Positions 21,227 through 26,570 of a stretch of 28,974 bases of DNA are shown here, piece by piece (within the stretch, counting starts at the first letter, position 1; each line of letters opens with the position of its first letter). Source of the stretch: a virus. A program made the translations under genes and the position numbers. Location of the stretch: positions 1 through 28,974 of IMG/VR virus record IMGVR_UViG_3300033143_002586. One strand, given 5' to 3'. The notes below the pieces were generated by a model. It was given only the letters and a program-made list of their open reading frames with translations. It did not search any database and was not told the origin of the DNA.

Positions 21227-21635
21227 TTTTCAATATCTCTTCTATTTTAATTCTTTTGATTTTTACCAATTCACTTCTAAATTCTTTCATTAATTCGCCA
21301 TTATCGTACCAATTTACACTATCCTTTCCTCTATCATCAATATATCTTTTAAAATCTTTATAGCTTTCAAACCATGTAATACTTTGTTCCATACTATCAG
21401 CCAAATCTTGCACTTCTTTATAATTGCTATCGCATCCTTCTAATGCATCACAACCTGAACAAGAACCCCATCCATATACCATAAAACCATATTTCTGGTT
21501 AGTATCAATTTTTTCATTATAGAATAACACCATCGAGTCGCCTTGATAATCGTCTTGATCAACTTTGATTAATATTTTATGTCCATATGATTCTAATAAA
21601 TCCTCATATGAATAATAATCCATTTTTTTTAACAT
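21219..21635 (-). CDS. Conserved phage hypothetical protein (GWGSCSGCDAL)
   Basis: A 138-residue protein with DDYQGDSMVLFY, YGFMVYGWGSCSGCDALEGC and a C-terminal part ending IKRIKIEEILKNE. The G-W-G-S-C-S-G-C-D-A-L motif is conserved in uncharacterised phage and bacterial proteins; its two Cys may bind metal. The KIKEILK-like tail is present and overlaps the start of the next gene. Confidence 0.8.
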   Translation of the reverse strand: MLKKMDYYSYEDLLESYGHKILIKVDQDDYQGDSMVLFYNEKIDTNQKYGFMVYGWGSCSGCDALEGCDSNYKEVQDLADSMEQSITWFESYKDFKRYIDDRGKDSVNWYDNGELMKEFRSELVKIKRIKIEEILKNE

Positions 21636-21638
21636 TAT

Positions 21639-21839
21639 TTACTCCTTCTTATAAAATTTCCAGTTAAATTGTTTCATATGCGATCCATGAATATGTCCTA
21701 TCATACACATACCATCAATATTTTTCATCCATTCTTTTGCGTCTTCGCCTTCAATATTTTGTATAATACCATCTTCATATTCAAACTGGACTTTAATTAA
21801 TTTTTTATTATCAATTTTATAATCTTTTAATTCTTTCAT
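21639..21839 (-). CDS. Small protein following the RNase P RNA candidate
   Basis: The start is set at ATG 21839, which has AAGGA 8 nt upstream. The frame is open to 21941, but that part lies inside the RNA gene 21859-22055. The 66-residue protein (MKELKDYKIDNKKLIKVQFEYEDG ...) has HIHGSHMKQFNW near the end. It does not look like the bacterial RNase P protein. Function unknown. Confidence 0.72.
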   Translation of the reverse strand: MKELKDYKIDNKKLIKVQFEYEDGIIQNIEGEDAKEWMKNIDGMCMIGHIHGSHMKQFNWKFYKKE

Positions 21840-21858
21840 ATTATTTTCCTTCTTTAAT

Positions 21859-22055
21859 ATAATTTTATTCTCATAGGCAGGATTCTGTTTTAACCTATAT
21901 TTATCTATTGGCCGAAACCTTGTCATAATAGTGTTGCTCACCCACTAGACTGTTTTTCGTTGCAACCTCGGTAGTAATAACGGTATAACCTCCTACCTTA
22001 AGCAATATTGTCCTGACCTTCCTCTCCGTAGAGCATAGGTTCGGAATAAAATTAT
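21859..22055 (-). ncRNA. rnpB: Minimal RNase P RNA candidate
   Basis: A 197-nt RNA closed by a perfect 12-bp P1 (22055-22044 with 21870-21859). Inside, P2 is AACCTAT/ATAGGTT (22041-22035 with 21898-21892), and P3 is CTC-TACG-GAG. CR I reads GAGGAAGGTC (22024-22015) and CR V reads ACAGAATCCTGCC. These two pair as P4, AGG-U-CAGGA with TCCTGCCT, leaving the hallmark bulged U. AGATAAAT matches CR IV, and TAGTG-GGTGAGCAA-CACTA resembles P12/CR III. It lacks most of the bacterial specificity domain. It would cut 5' leaders from the adjacent tRNAs, with or without the host protein. It starts directly after tRNA-Leu(UAA). Confidence 0.85.
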
Positions 22056-22129
22056 TAGTCGCGATGAGATTCGAACTCATACTGGAAAGGGCTTAAACCT
22101 TTTGCCTCCTGCCGTTGGGCTACGCGACC
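22056..22129 (-). tRNA. tRNA-Leu(UAA), short variable loop
   Basis: Acceptor GGTCGCG/CGCGACT, D arm GCC/GGC, anticodon stem AAAGG/CCTTT, loop TTTAAGC (TAA). T arm ATGAG/CTCAT with TTCGAAT. The variable loop has 5 nt, unusual for Leu, and base 37 is G. Confidence 0.88.
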
Positions 22130-22134
22130 ACTAT

Positions 22135-22207
22135 TAGCGCTCCTCGGATTTGAACCGAGACTTCCAGAATTCTAAATCCTGTTCCTCTGCCATTGGGATA
22201 GAGCGCT
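22135..22207 (-). tRNA. tRNA-Leu(UAG), short variable loop
   Basis: Acceptor AGCGCTC/GAGCGCT, anticodon stem CAGGA/TTCTG, loop TTTAGAA (TAG, reads CUA), T arm CTCGG/CCGAG with TTCAAAT. Like the UAA tRNA it lacks the long arm expected for bacterial Leu tRNAs. Confidence 0.88.
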
Positions 22208-22406
22208 ATACACCATCGTCATCCGCCACATTTCCTACTTCGCAATAGGAAGGAAGACCCCTCAGTATCAATGCGAAACGATACTTACACCTTTTCTTTA
22301 ATCCTATTTTATTATAATGATAACATTAGAGAGTCTTATCGATATAAATAGTATTCTTACCTAGAAGTCTCTATACCACTTATGGTAAGTCAAGGATTGT
22401 ACTATG
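22208..22406 (-). ncRNA. Structured non-tRNA RNA with complementary hairpin loops
   Basis: This 199-nt gap between tRNA-Leu(UAG) and tRNA-Gly has no ORF. Two hairpins, AGTATC/GATACT (22264-22285) and TTCCTA/TAGGAA (22232-22251), carry loops TTCGCA and TGCGAA, perfectly complementary over 6 bases, so a kissing-loop pairing is possible. Further stems are TACCA-TAAG-TGGTA and TAGAGA...TCTCTA. It is not a recognised family. Comparable in position to the stable non-tRNA RNAs in T4's tRNA cluster. Confidence 0.5.
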
Positions 22407-22478
22407 AGCGGGTACAGGAAATCGAATCCTGATCAAAAGATTGGAAATCTCTTATATTAGCCGTTATACGATACCCGC
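22407..22478 (-). tRNA. tRNA-Gly(UCC)
   Basis: Acceptor GCGGGTA/TACCCGC, discriminator T, anticodon stem AGAGA/TCTTT, loop TTTCCAA (TCC), T arm CAGGA/TCCTG with TTCGATT. Confidence 0.92.
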
Positions 22479-22481
22479 TTG

Positions 22482-22639
22482 TGGAGAACGCTTGTCTATT
22501 ATCCCGAGAGCACTAGTAAACATCGGGTAGAAATGGTTTATTTCAGTTCTCCAAACCATAATAGAATAGGCTCTATGGACGATGCAGTCGCTACCCATGA
22601 TTTATTCCTACACTGCACTACGGATACCTAATCTATATG
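22482..22639 (-). ncRNA. Structured RNA with tRNA-like acceptor pairing
   Basis: No ORF. The segment 22482-22552 is closed by GGAGAAC/GTTCTCC plus a single A, as in a tRNA acceptor, and contains CCCGA/TCGGG, but has no T arm. Upstream, ATGGTTT pairs with AAACCAT around the GGAGAAC strand (possible pseudoknot), CATGGGTAG can pair with CTACCC-ATG, and TGCAGT with ACTGCA. Either a tRNA-derived RNA or an unknown pseudoknotted RNA. Confidence 0.45.
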
Positions 22640-22713
22640 AGCACTCGATCAGACTTGAACTGATACATAATGGTTTTGCAAACCATCCCCTTAACCTATT
22701 TGGGTACGAGTGC
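22640..22713 (-). tRNA. tRNA-Cys(GCA)
   Basis: Acceptor GCACTCG/CGAGTGC, anticodon stem ATGGT/ACCAT, loop TTGCAAA (GCA), T arm ATCAG/CTGAT with TTCAAGT. Its first base directly follows the HNH gene's stop codon. Confidence 0.93.
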
Positions 22714-23280
22714 CTATTTTCTTCCTATCCTACCTTTGCCTTTATTAAGGTTTTTATAAGTAGGAGTAAGACTATGACAATTTGGACATAATAATTCTAA
22801 ATTGTCTTCTTTATTATTTAACCAATTACCATCTTTATGATCAATCTCCAATGGATGATTTTTTGTAATTGGATTTATTTTATCCCATCCACATTTACAA
22901 CATTTACTATTATACTTTTCGAACAAGTATCTTCTAATGTGCATTGATGTGCTAAATTTTCCTTTAAGGCCATTTTCGTTTCCTTGTTTCCATCTGTCCA
23001 CATATTCTTTATATTCTTTTTTTCTTTGACATGTTTTACTACAATATTTAATTTGTTTTTTATCATAATTATTATCTTCTAATTTTTTACCACAATTTTT
23101 ACAATTTTTATCTTCTTTTTTTAATCCAATTCTATAAACCATTTTATATTTTGGTTTGTACAACCCGAATTTTCTCGCCCAGTTGGCTACAGTTTTGTCA
23201 CATACTCCATATTGTTTACCAATATATACATATGAAAAATTATCATCTAAATATTTAACTAGTTTGTCTTTATCAATCAT
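22714..23280 (-). CDS. HNH homing endonuclease
   Basis: A 188-residue protein. The N-terminal helix-turn-helix YIGKQYGVCDKTVANWARKFG is followed by a CxxC...CxxxC zinc part (KNCGKKLEDN ... KYCSKTCQRK). The C-terminal HNH nuclease has CCKCGWDK, LEIDHKDGNWLNNKEDNLELLC and PNCH. AGGAG lies 7 nt before the ATG, and a late promoter lies at 23308-23315. It is a mobile gene placed in the tRNA array. The stop abuts tRNA-Cys, suggesting insertion precisely upstream of that tRNA or recognition of it. Confidence 0.92.
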   Translation of the reverse strand: MIDKDKLVKYLDDNFSYVYIGKQYGVCDKTVANWARKFGLYKPKYKMVYRIGLKKEDKNCKNCGKKLEDNNYDKKQIKYCSKTCQRKKEYKEYVDRWKQGNENGLKGKFSTSMHIRRYLFEKYNSKCCKCGWDKINPITKNHPLEIDHKDGNWLNNKEDNLELLCPNCHSLTPTYKNLNKGKGRIGRK

Positions 23281-23307
23281 AATCGAACTCCTATCCTCTG
23301 ATATAAT

Positions 23308-23315
23308 TATTTATA
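23308..23315 (-). promoter_or_regulatory. T4-type late promoter of the HNH gene
   Basis: TATAAATA on the minus strand, 28 nt before the HNH start, between tRNA-Thr and the gene. Gives the endonuclease its own late transcription. Confidence 0.75.
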
Positions 23316-23329
23316 CCATTAAATCGGAT

Positions 23330-23401
23330 AGCTCCATGTAGGAATTGAACCCACTTTTCCAGAGTACAAATCTGGCACATCGCCAAGTATGCTTATGGAG
23401 C
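23330..23401 (-). tRNA. tRNA-Thr(UGU)
   Basis: Acceptor GCTCCAT/ATGGAGC, discriminator T, anticodon stem CCAGA/TCTGG, loop TTTGTAC (TGT), T loop TTCAATT. Confidence 0.92.
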
Positions 23402-23502
23402 AAGTACGGTTATGTTCTGAACCGTGGCAGGTATAATCTTACATATACTCTAAGCTTTAACCAATGCTCTGCGAAAGGAAAACATATTAAAAATATGTCA
23501 TT
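23402..23502 (-). pseudogene. Decayed tRNA-like sequence
   Basis: The minus strand keeps a D-arm-like AGCATTGGTTAAAGCT, a GTATA/TATAC stem and a T-arm-like CGGTT/AACCG, but no acceptor pairing and wrong loop sizes. It is preceded by a perfect 7-bp A/T hairpin (ACATATT/AATATGT). Probably a degenerating tRNA gene. Confidence 0.45.
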
Positions 23503-23573
23503 AGCGGAGGTCGGTAACGCTCCGACTCTATAATGGCTTATGAGACCATCGAGGATCTTATCCTCCACTCCGC
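23503..23573 (-). tRNA. tRNA with CAU anticodon (Met, or Ile2 if modified)
   Basis: Acceptor GCGGAG/CTCCGC (6 bp), anticodon stem ATGGT/GCCAT, loop CTCATAA (CAT), T arm GTCGG/CCGAC. G1-C72 pairing argues against an initiator. The D loop is short and the T loop AGCGTTA lacks TTC, so it is unusual. Confidence 0.75.
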
Positions 23574-23580
23574 AACAAAA

Positions 23581-23652
23581 CGCCAATGAGGAGAATTGAA
23601 CTCCCACCTAGGCCTTGACAGGGCCCCGTGCTGACCGTTACACAACATCGGC
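23581..23652 (-). tRNA. tRNA-Asp(GUC)
   Basis: Acceptor GCCGATG/CATTGGC (one G-U), discriminator G, anticodon stem GGGCC/GGCCT, loop CTGTCAA (GTC), T loop TTCAATT. Confidence 0.93.
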
Positions 23653-23664
23653 AATCATATACTT

Positions 23665-23796
23665 TTATTTTTTCTTAAAAGTATATTTTACATAATCTTT
23701 TAATCCATCTTGGACAATTTTTATTCTTTTGGAATCTTTTTTTAATTGCAAATTTTTAATTGTTTCCAATGAATCATTAATAATTGTAAATAACAT
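23665..23796 (-). CDS. Tiny basic protein within the tRNA array
   Basis: 43 residues: MLFTIINDSLETIKNLQLKK, then DSKRIKIVQDGLKDYVKYTF and three Lys. A perfect TAAGGAGG site lies 5 nt before the ATG, which makes translation very likely despite the size. A TAATAAATAA stretch upstream resembles a weak late promoter. Basic and helical; function unknown. Confidence 0.7.
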   Translation of the reverse strand: MLFTIINDSLETIKNLQLKKDSKRIKIVQDGLKDYVKYTFKKK

Positions 23797-23818
23797 TTTT
23801 CCTCCTTATATTATTTAT

Positions 23819-23891
23819 TATTCCCGAGCAGAATCGAACTGCCATTGCCAGAGTGAAGGTCTGGTGTCCTATACCGTTAGACGACGGGAAC
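23819..23891 (-). tRNA. tRNA-Glu(UUC)
   Basis: Acceptor GTTCCCG/CGGGAAT, anticodon stem CCAGA/TCTGG, loop CCTTCAC (TTC), T arm GGCAG/CTGCT with TTCGATT. Confidence 0.93.
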
Positions 23892-23896
23892 ATATG

Positions 23897-23969
23897 CACC
23901 AAGGGTGAGATTCGAACTCACATGCAAAACATTAACAGTGTTTCCGCCTGCCAGATAGCGCACCTTGGT
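23897..23969 (-). tRNA. tRNA-Asn(GUU)
   Basis: Acceptor ACCAAGG/CCTTGGT, discriminator G, anticodon stem AAACA/TGTTT, loop CTGTTAA (GTT), T arm GTGAG/CTCAC with TTCGAAT. Confidence 0.93.
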
Positions 23970-23974
23970 TTATG

Positions 23975-24047
23975 TACGGATACGAGAATTTGAATCTCGA
24001 CTAAAACCTTATCAGAGTTTCGTGCTAACCAATTACACCATATCCGC
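23975..24047 (-). tRNA. tRNA-Ile(GAU)
   Basis: Acceptor GCGGATA/TATCCGT, anticodon stem AAACT/GGTTT, loop CTGATAA (GAT), T arm CGAGA/TCTCG with TTCAAAT. Confidence 0.92.
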
Positions 24048-24054
24048 TCATTAC

Positions 24055-24126
24055 TGGAGAATGACGGTTACGATCCGTCTACTTAACCGTGCAAGGGTTA
24101 TGTGTTCCCGATTATACCAATTCCCC
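24055..24126 (-). tRNA. tRNA-Ala(UGC)
   Basis: Acceptor GGGGAAT/ATTCTCC, anticodon stem TAACC/GGTTA, loop CTTGCAC (TGC), T arm GACGG/CCGTC with loop ATCGTAA. Confidence 0.92.
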
Positions 24127-24129
24127 TAA

Positions 24130-24194
24130 TATAGTAAACCTAATTTTGCATTGTTAACCTTGATAGTTAACAATGCATTTTTTAGTTTACTATA
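24130..24194. repeat. 65-nt inverted repeat, hairpin between a CDS and the tRNAs
   Basis: An inner perfect 11-bp stem GCATTGTTAAC (24148-24158 with 24166-24176) and an outer perfect 10-bp stem TATAGTAAAC (24130-24139 with 24185-24194) are separated by an A/T internal loop. On the minus strand no T-run follows, so it is more likely an RNA processing or stability hairpin than a terminator for this strand. On the plus strand the inner stem is followed by ATTTTTT. Confidence 0.75.
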
Positions 24195-24197
24195 ATA

Positions 24198-24380
24198 TTA
24201 TTTTAATATTTCTTTTATTTTATCCTGTATCATTTTCTTTTTATAATATGAACATTCGGTATAATGATTTCTAATATTTGGTGTATCATAACACACTACG
24301 TATCTGTGAGCAGAATCTAATGTACACCTATGTACATCATATTTTTTTATCATTCCTTTATCTACAAACTTACATTTCAT
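24198..24380 (-). CDS. Cys-containing small protein within the tRNA array
   Basis: A 60-residue protein (MKCKFVDKGMIKKYDVHRCTLDSAHRYVVC ... TECSYYKKK) ending DKIKEILK then TAA. AAAGGA lies before the ATG. The tail is retained although no gene overlaps; the 65-nt hairpin follows instead. It looks like a member of the early Cys-rich family displaced into the tRNA region. Confidence 0.75.
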   Translation of the reverse strand: MKCKFVDKGMIKKYDVHRCTLDSAHRYVVCYDTPNIRNHYTECSYYKKKMIQDKIKEILK

Positions 24381-24402
24381 TATATTATCCTTTATTATAT
24401 AC

Positions 24403-24476
24403 TGCGAGTGGAGAGACTCGAACTCTCAATCTTCTGCTCCCAGGGCAGACGGATTAACCAATTTTCCTACACTCAC
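24403..24476 (-). tRNA. tRNA-Pro(UGG)
   Basis: Acceptor GTGAGTG/CACTCGC, anticodon stem TCTGC/GCAGA, loop CCTGGGA (TGG), T arm GAGAG/CTCTC with TTCGAGT. Confidence 0.93.
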
Positions 24477-24665
24477 TAAAATATGACTGCAATCTTTTTT
24501 ATAGCTTGCCTGTTTATGTAAACGACAAGATTATCGGCTCTAAAATTTGCCGACTACTTATAACTAGTTATCCATTCTAGTCCTGATTATACCCGATTGC
24601 TGGGTGTCCGCTGCAGCGCGACAAAAAGGTTTGGTTATTTCCTTACACTTTAGGATAGTCATATA
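24477..24665 (-). ncRNA. Structured gap RNA between tRNA-Phe and tRNA-Pro
   Basis: No ORF. The minus strand shows consecutive hairpins: CGCTGCAGCG within GTC/GAC, ACCC/GGGT, ACTAG/CTAGT, TCGGC/GCCGA, and CTTG-TC-GTTT/AAAC-AGG-CAAG. No tRNA arms are present. Five stems in 189 nt suggest a stable RNA; no family recognised. Confidence 0.4.
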
Positions 24666-24738
24666 TGGGACGAGTTGGTAACGATCCAACCTTTCAGGCT
24701 CTTCAAGCCCGCACTGATCCATCTCAGCTTATCGTCCC
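24666..24738 (-). tRNA. tRNA-Phe(GAA)
   Basis: Acceptor GGGACGA/TCGTCCC, anticodon stem CGGGC/GCCTG, loop TTGAAGA (GAA), T arm GTTGG/CCAAC with loop ATCGTTA. Confidence 0.92.
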
Positions 24739-24745
24739 TAAAAAT

Positions 24746-24819
24746 TCTCAATACTAGGATTTGAACCCAGACTTTCAGTTTCGAAGACTGAAGTGCTAAT
24801 CCAATTACACCATATCGAG
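24746..24819 (-). tRNA. tRNA-Arg(UCG)
   Basis: Acceptor CTCGATA/TATTGAG, anticodon stem TCAGT/ACTGA, loop CTTCGAA (TCG), T loop TTCAAAT. Confidence 0.9.
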
Positions 24820-24824
24820 ATGAA

Positions 24825-24896
24825 TGAGAAAGGTGAATTCCGAGATCACAATCTTGAGCATGTAACACTCCTGCTTTGCCTTTAAGCTACTTTCCC
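24825..24896 (-). tRNA. tRNA-Val(UAC)
   Basis: Acceptor GGGAAAG/CTTTCTC, loop GTTACAT (TAC), with one mismatch in the anticodon stem and an irregular T arm (GTGA/TCAC). Functional state less certain than its neighbours. Confidence 0.78.
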
Positions 24897-24901
24897 TAAT
24901 T

Positions 24902-24973
24902 TGAACCGTGAAAGAATTGAACTTTCCTAGCCACATTAAAAGTGTGGTGCATAAACCACTTTGCTAACGGTCC
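24902..24973 (-). tRNA. tRNA-Lys(UUU)
   Basis: Acceptor GGACCGT/ACGGTTC, anticodon stem CCACA/TGTGG, loop CTTTTAA (TTT), T loop TTCAATT. Confidence 0.93.
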
Positions 24974-24984
24974 GAAATAAAATG

Positions 24985-25058
24985 GGTGGTATATGAGATT
25001 TGAACTCATTCCCTAGGATTCACAGTCCTACATGCAAACCGATTACACCAATACCACC
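24985..25058 (-). tRNA. tRNA-His(GUG)
   Basis: Acceptor GTGGTAT/ATACCAC with an extra 5' G opposite discriminator C, the His identity pair. Anticodon stem TAGGA/TCCTA, loop CTGTGAA (GTG). Confidence 0.94.
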
Positions 25059-25267
25059 ATATATAAATCACTGACATGCGACTCGTCCAACTCCATGATA
25101 CTTACTAGTTTTCTCACTTCGCCTCAAATTGTGTACTGTCTCCGTGCTGCCAACGGGCTGTATTTTTCTACCCCAAGCAGGGGCAAATTATTTAATTCTG
25201 AAACAAGACAAGTTCCATACAGGATACACACCCATTAAGGACTCGAACCTTATCGTCTTGTTTCTAT
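25059..25267 (-). ncRNA. Structured gap RNA containing a tRNA T arm
   Basis: No real ORF. A perfect 9-bp stem AAACAAGAC/GTCTTGTTT (25263-25255 with 25209-25201) encloses a canonical T arm TAAGG-TTCGAGT-CCTTA (25236-25252) followed by an acceptor-like ATGGGTG. No matching 5' acceptor is found. Downstream, GCCCC/GGGGT and CCGT/ACGG hairpins follow. Either a tRNA 3' remnant in a new RNA or an unknown structured RNA. Confidence 0.45.
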
Positions 25268-25339
25268 CAGAGATATCGGGGAACGATCCCAAAACTGCAG
25301 ATTCAAAGTCTGCCGAGTTGCCAATTACTCTATATCTCT
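25268..25339 (-). tRNA. tRNA-Gln(UUG)
   Basis: Acceptor AGAGATA/TATCTCT, discriminator G, anticodon stem GCAGA/TCTGC, loop CTTTGAA (TTG), T arm TTGGG/CCCGA. Its first two bases are shared with the stop codon of the endonuclease gene. Confidence 0.91.
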
Positions 25340-26093
25340 ATAAATACCTATCACCAATTTTAATAATTTGTCTTTTATCATTATAAATTATTTTTTCTAA
25401 TTCTTTTAAATTCTTATCTTTAAATTTTAATTCGTCTATTCTAACTAATTTATAGTTATTTTTCTTACACCATCTTTCTAATAATTTATCTTTAATTTGT
25501 TTCTTCCTTAATTGGTTATGAATATCCTTAAAATGCCAAACTCCATCATATTCAAAACATATTTTTAATTTTTTAGAATATAAATCTCTAACTATTCTTT
25601 GCCCTAATACTTTTAAAGAGCCTCCGAAAGTCCATTCGTCGTTGGGAAACTTTTTAATAAAATGTTCTCTAATCAAAACCTCATTCTTACTCGTAAAAAT
25701 TGATTTTTTATTTGACATAACTTTTTTTATATAATCTTCATTTTGCCATAATTTTAGAGATGCAATTCTATTTTTTTCTCTTTTTTTATCATTAATATCT
25801 TTTGTTTGTATTCTGCTATTAGCACAACTAACATTACAAAAATACTTTTCCTTTTTCGGAAAATGTTTTTCCCGTTCAACCACGTGGAACATTTTCCCAC
25901 ATTTTTTACAATCAACTTTAAACGATTTTAATTTTCCCAATTCTTCATCATCTCTTTTTTTCTTAGAAATAGAAATATTTTTTGTATTATTTCTACTGGG
26001 ATTTTTCTTACACCACCTTACATGGTTAGAAAAATTTCTACTTGATTCTACCGATATTGTTTCATTACAATGTTTGCATATATTTTCATACAT
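25338..26093 (-). CDS. Homing-type endonuclease with zinc fingers and Vsr-like nuclease
   Basis: A 251-residue protein. An N-terminal ICKHCNETISVESSRNFSNH finger (CxxC...H) is followed by a second zinc part CKKCGKMFH...YFCNVSC. The middle (SLKLWQNEDYIKKVMS) is helical, like NUMOD-type DNA-binding segments. The C-terminal RIVRDLYSKKLKICFEYDGVWHF is a Vsr/EDxHD-type nuclease core related to that of 15494-16429. AAGGA lies 7 nt before the ATG, and a late promoter lies at 26113-26120. The stop overlaps tRNA-Gln by 2 nt. Confidence 0.87.
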   Translation of the reverse strand: MYENICKHCNETISVESSRNFSNHVRWCKKNPSRNNTKNISISKKKRDDEELGKLKSFKVDCKKCGKMFHVVEREKHFPKKEKYFCNVSCANSRIQTKDINDKKREKNRIASLKLWQNEDYIKKVMSNKKSIFTSKNEVLIREHFIKKFPNDEWTFGGSLKVLGQRIVRDLYSKKLKICFEYDGVWHFKDIHNQLRKKQIKDKLLERWCKKNNYKLVRIDELKFKDKNLKELEKIIYNDKRQIIKIGDRYL

Positions 26094-26112
26094 AATTTTA
26101 TCCTTGTATTAT

Positions 26113-26120
26113 TATTTATA
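26113..26120 (-). promoter_or_regulatory. T4-type late promoter of the endonuclease gene
   Basis: TATAAATA on the minus strand, 20 nt before the ATG at 26093 and just after the tmRNA 3' end. Confidence 0.75.
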
Positions 26121-26155
26121 CTTGGAGTTGTTATAAAACGTACCCGTAAAATCCT

Positions 26156-26485
26156 TGGACCTGCGGAGCTCCGACTCTCCGGTCCTTAATAAATCCTATA
26201 ATATCTAATATACAACAATTCTTGTTTTAATCAGAACAATAAATCCAAACAAGCAAATAACTTATTATCCTTTTTGTAGTATTTTTCATCAATAGTACCC
26301 ACAAATACTATTAACAATCTTATTAGTTGTTATGACAAATTTTAATAGGAAATAAGCGTCTTATTAAAACCCGTAGCAGCTTACGCTGCTAAAAGAAGGT
26401 TTTCGTCTTCAGTTATTGATTTTGAGATTCACATCTTTGTTGTCAATAATATATTCAATATCAAGTCGAATCCATATTCAGGCCC
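26156..26485 (-). ncRNA. ssrA: tmRNA
   Basis: 330 nt. The 5' end GGGCCTG pairs with the 3' CAGGTCC plus A, forming a 7-bp acceptor, and is followed by the diagnostic TGGATTCGAC. The tag frame ends in codons for TEDENLLLAA and TAA (26413-26381); GCA GCG TAA sits in the AGCAGC-GTAA-GCTGCT hairpin. The 3' T arm is CGGAG/CTCCG, with an odd 8-base loop. The resume codon cannot be fixed; an in-frame TGA a few codons upstream limits the tag to about 15 residues. It would rescue stalled ribosomes and tag products for proteases (AA end). CCA is not encoded. Confidence 0.93.
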
Positions 26486-26570
26486 TAATATTTTTTACAC
26501 TACAAGGTTTGCTCTCACCACCTATTAAGATTAATAATATCTAAGATCAAATTTTCTTTCATGAGAATAT
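26486..26570 (-). other. Leader between tRNA-Tyr and tmRNA
   Basis: A TTGATC at the usual -35 spelling occurs (minus strand, about 26547-26542), but 17 bp further on only TAATAG is found, so a promoter for the tmRNA is weak. Otherwise an AGGT/ACCT hairpin and AT-rich sequence; processing from the tRNA transcript is likely. Confidence 0.3.

Noticed and set aside
21840-21941. N-terminal extension of the protein at 21639 up to ATG 21941
   Set aside because: It lies within the RNase P RNA candidate and has no ribosome binding site; ATG 21839 has AAGGA at good spacing.
22343-22350. Plus-strand TATAAATA between tRNAs
   Set aside because: It would drive antisense transcription into tRNA-Gly with no gene behind it; the octamer is easily met by chance in AT-rich DNA.
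22875-23066. Minus-strand ORF in another frame of the HNH gene
   Set aside because: Shadow of the HNH reading frame without a ribosome binding site.
23410-23607. ORFs across tRNA-Met and the decayed tRNA
   Set aside because: They run through tRNA sequence and have no translation signals.
24659-24868. Minus-strand ORF across tRNA-Phe and tRNA-Arg
   Set aside because: Entirely made of tRNA genes and their gaps.
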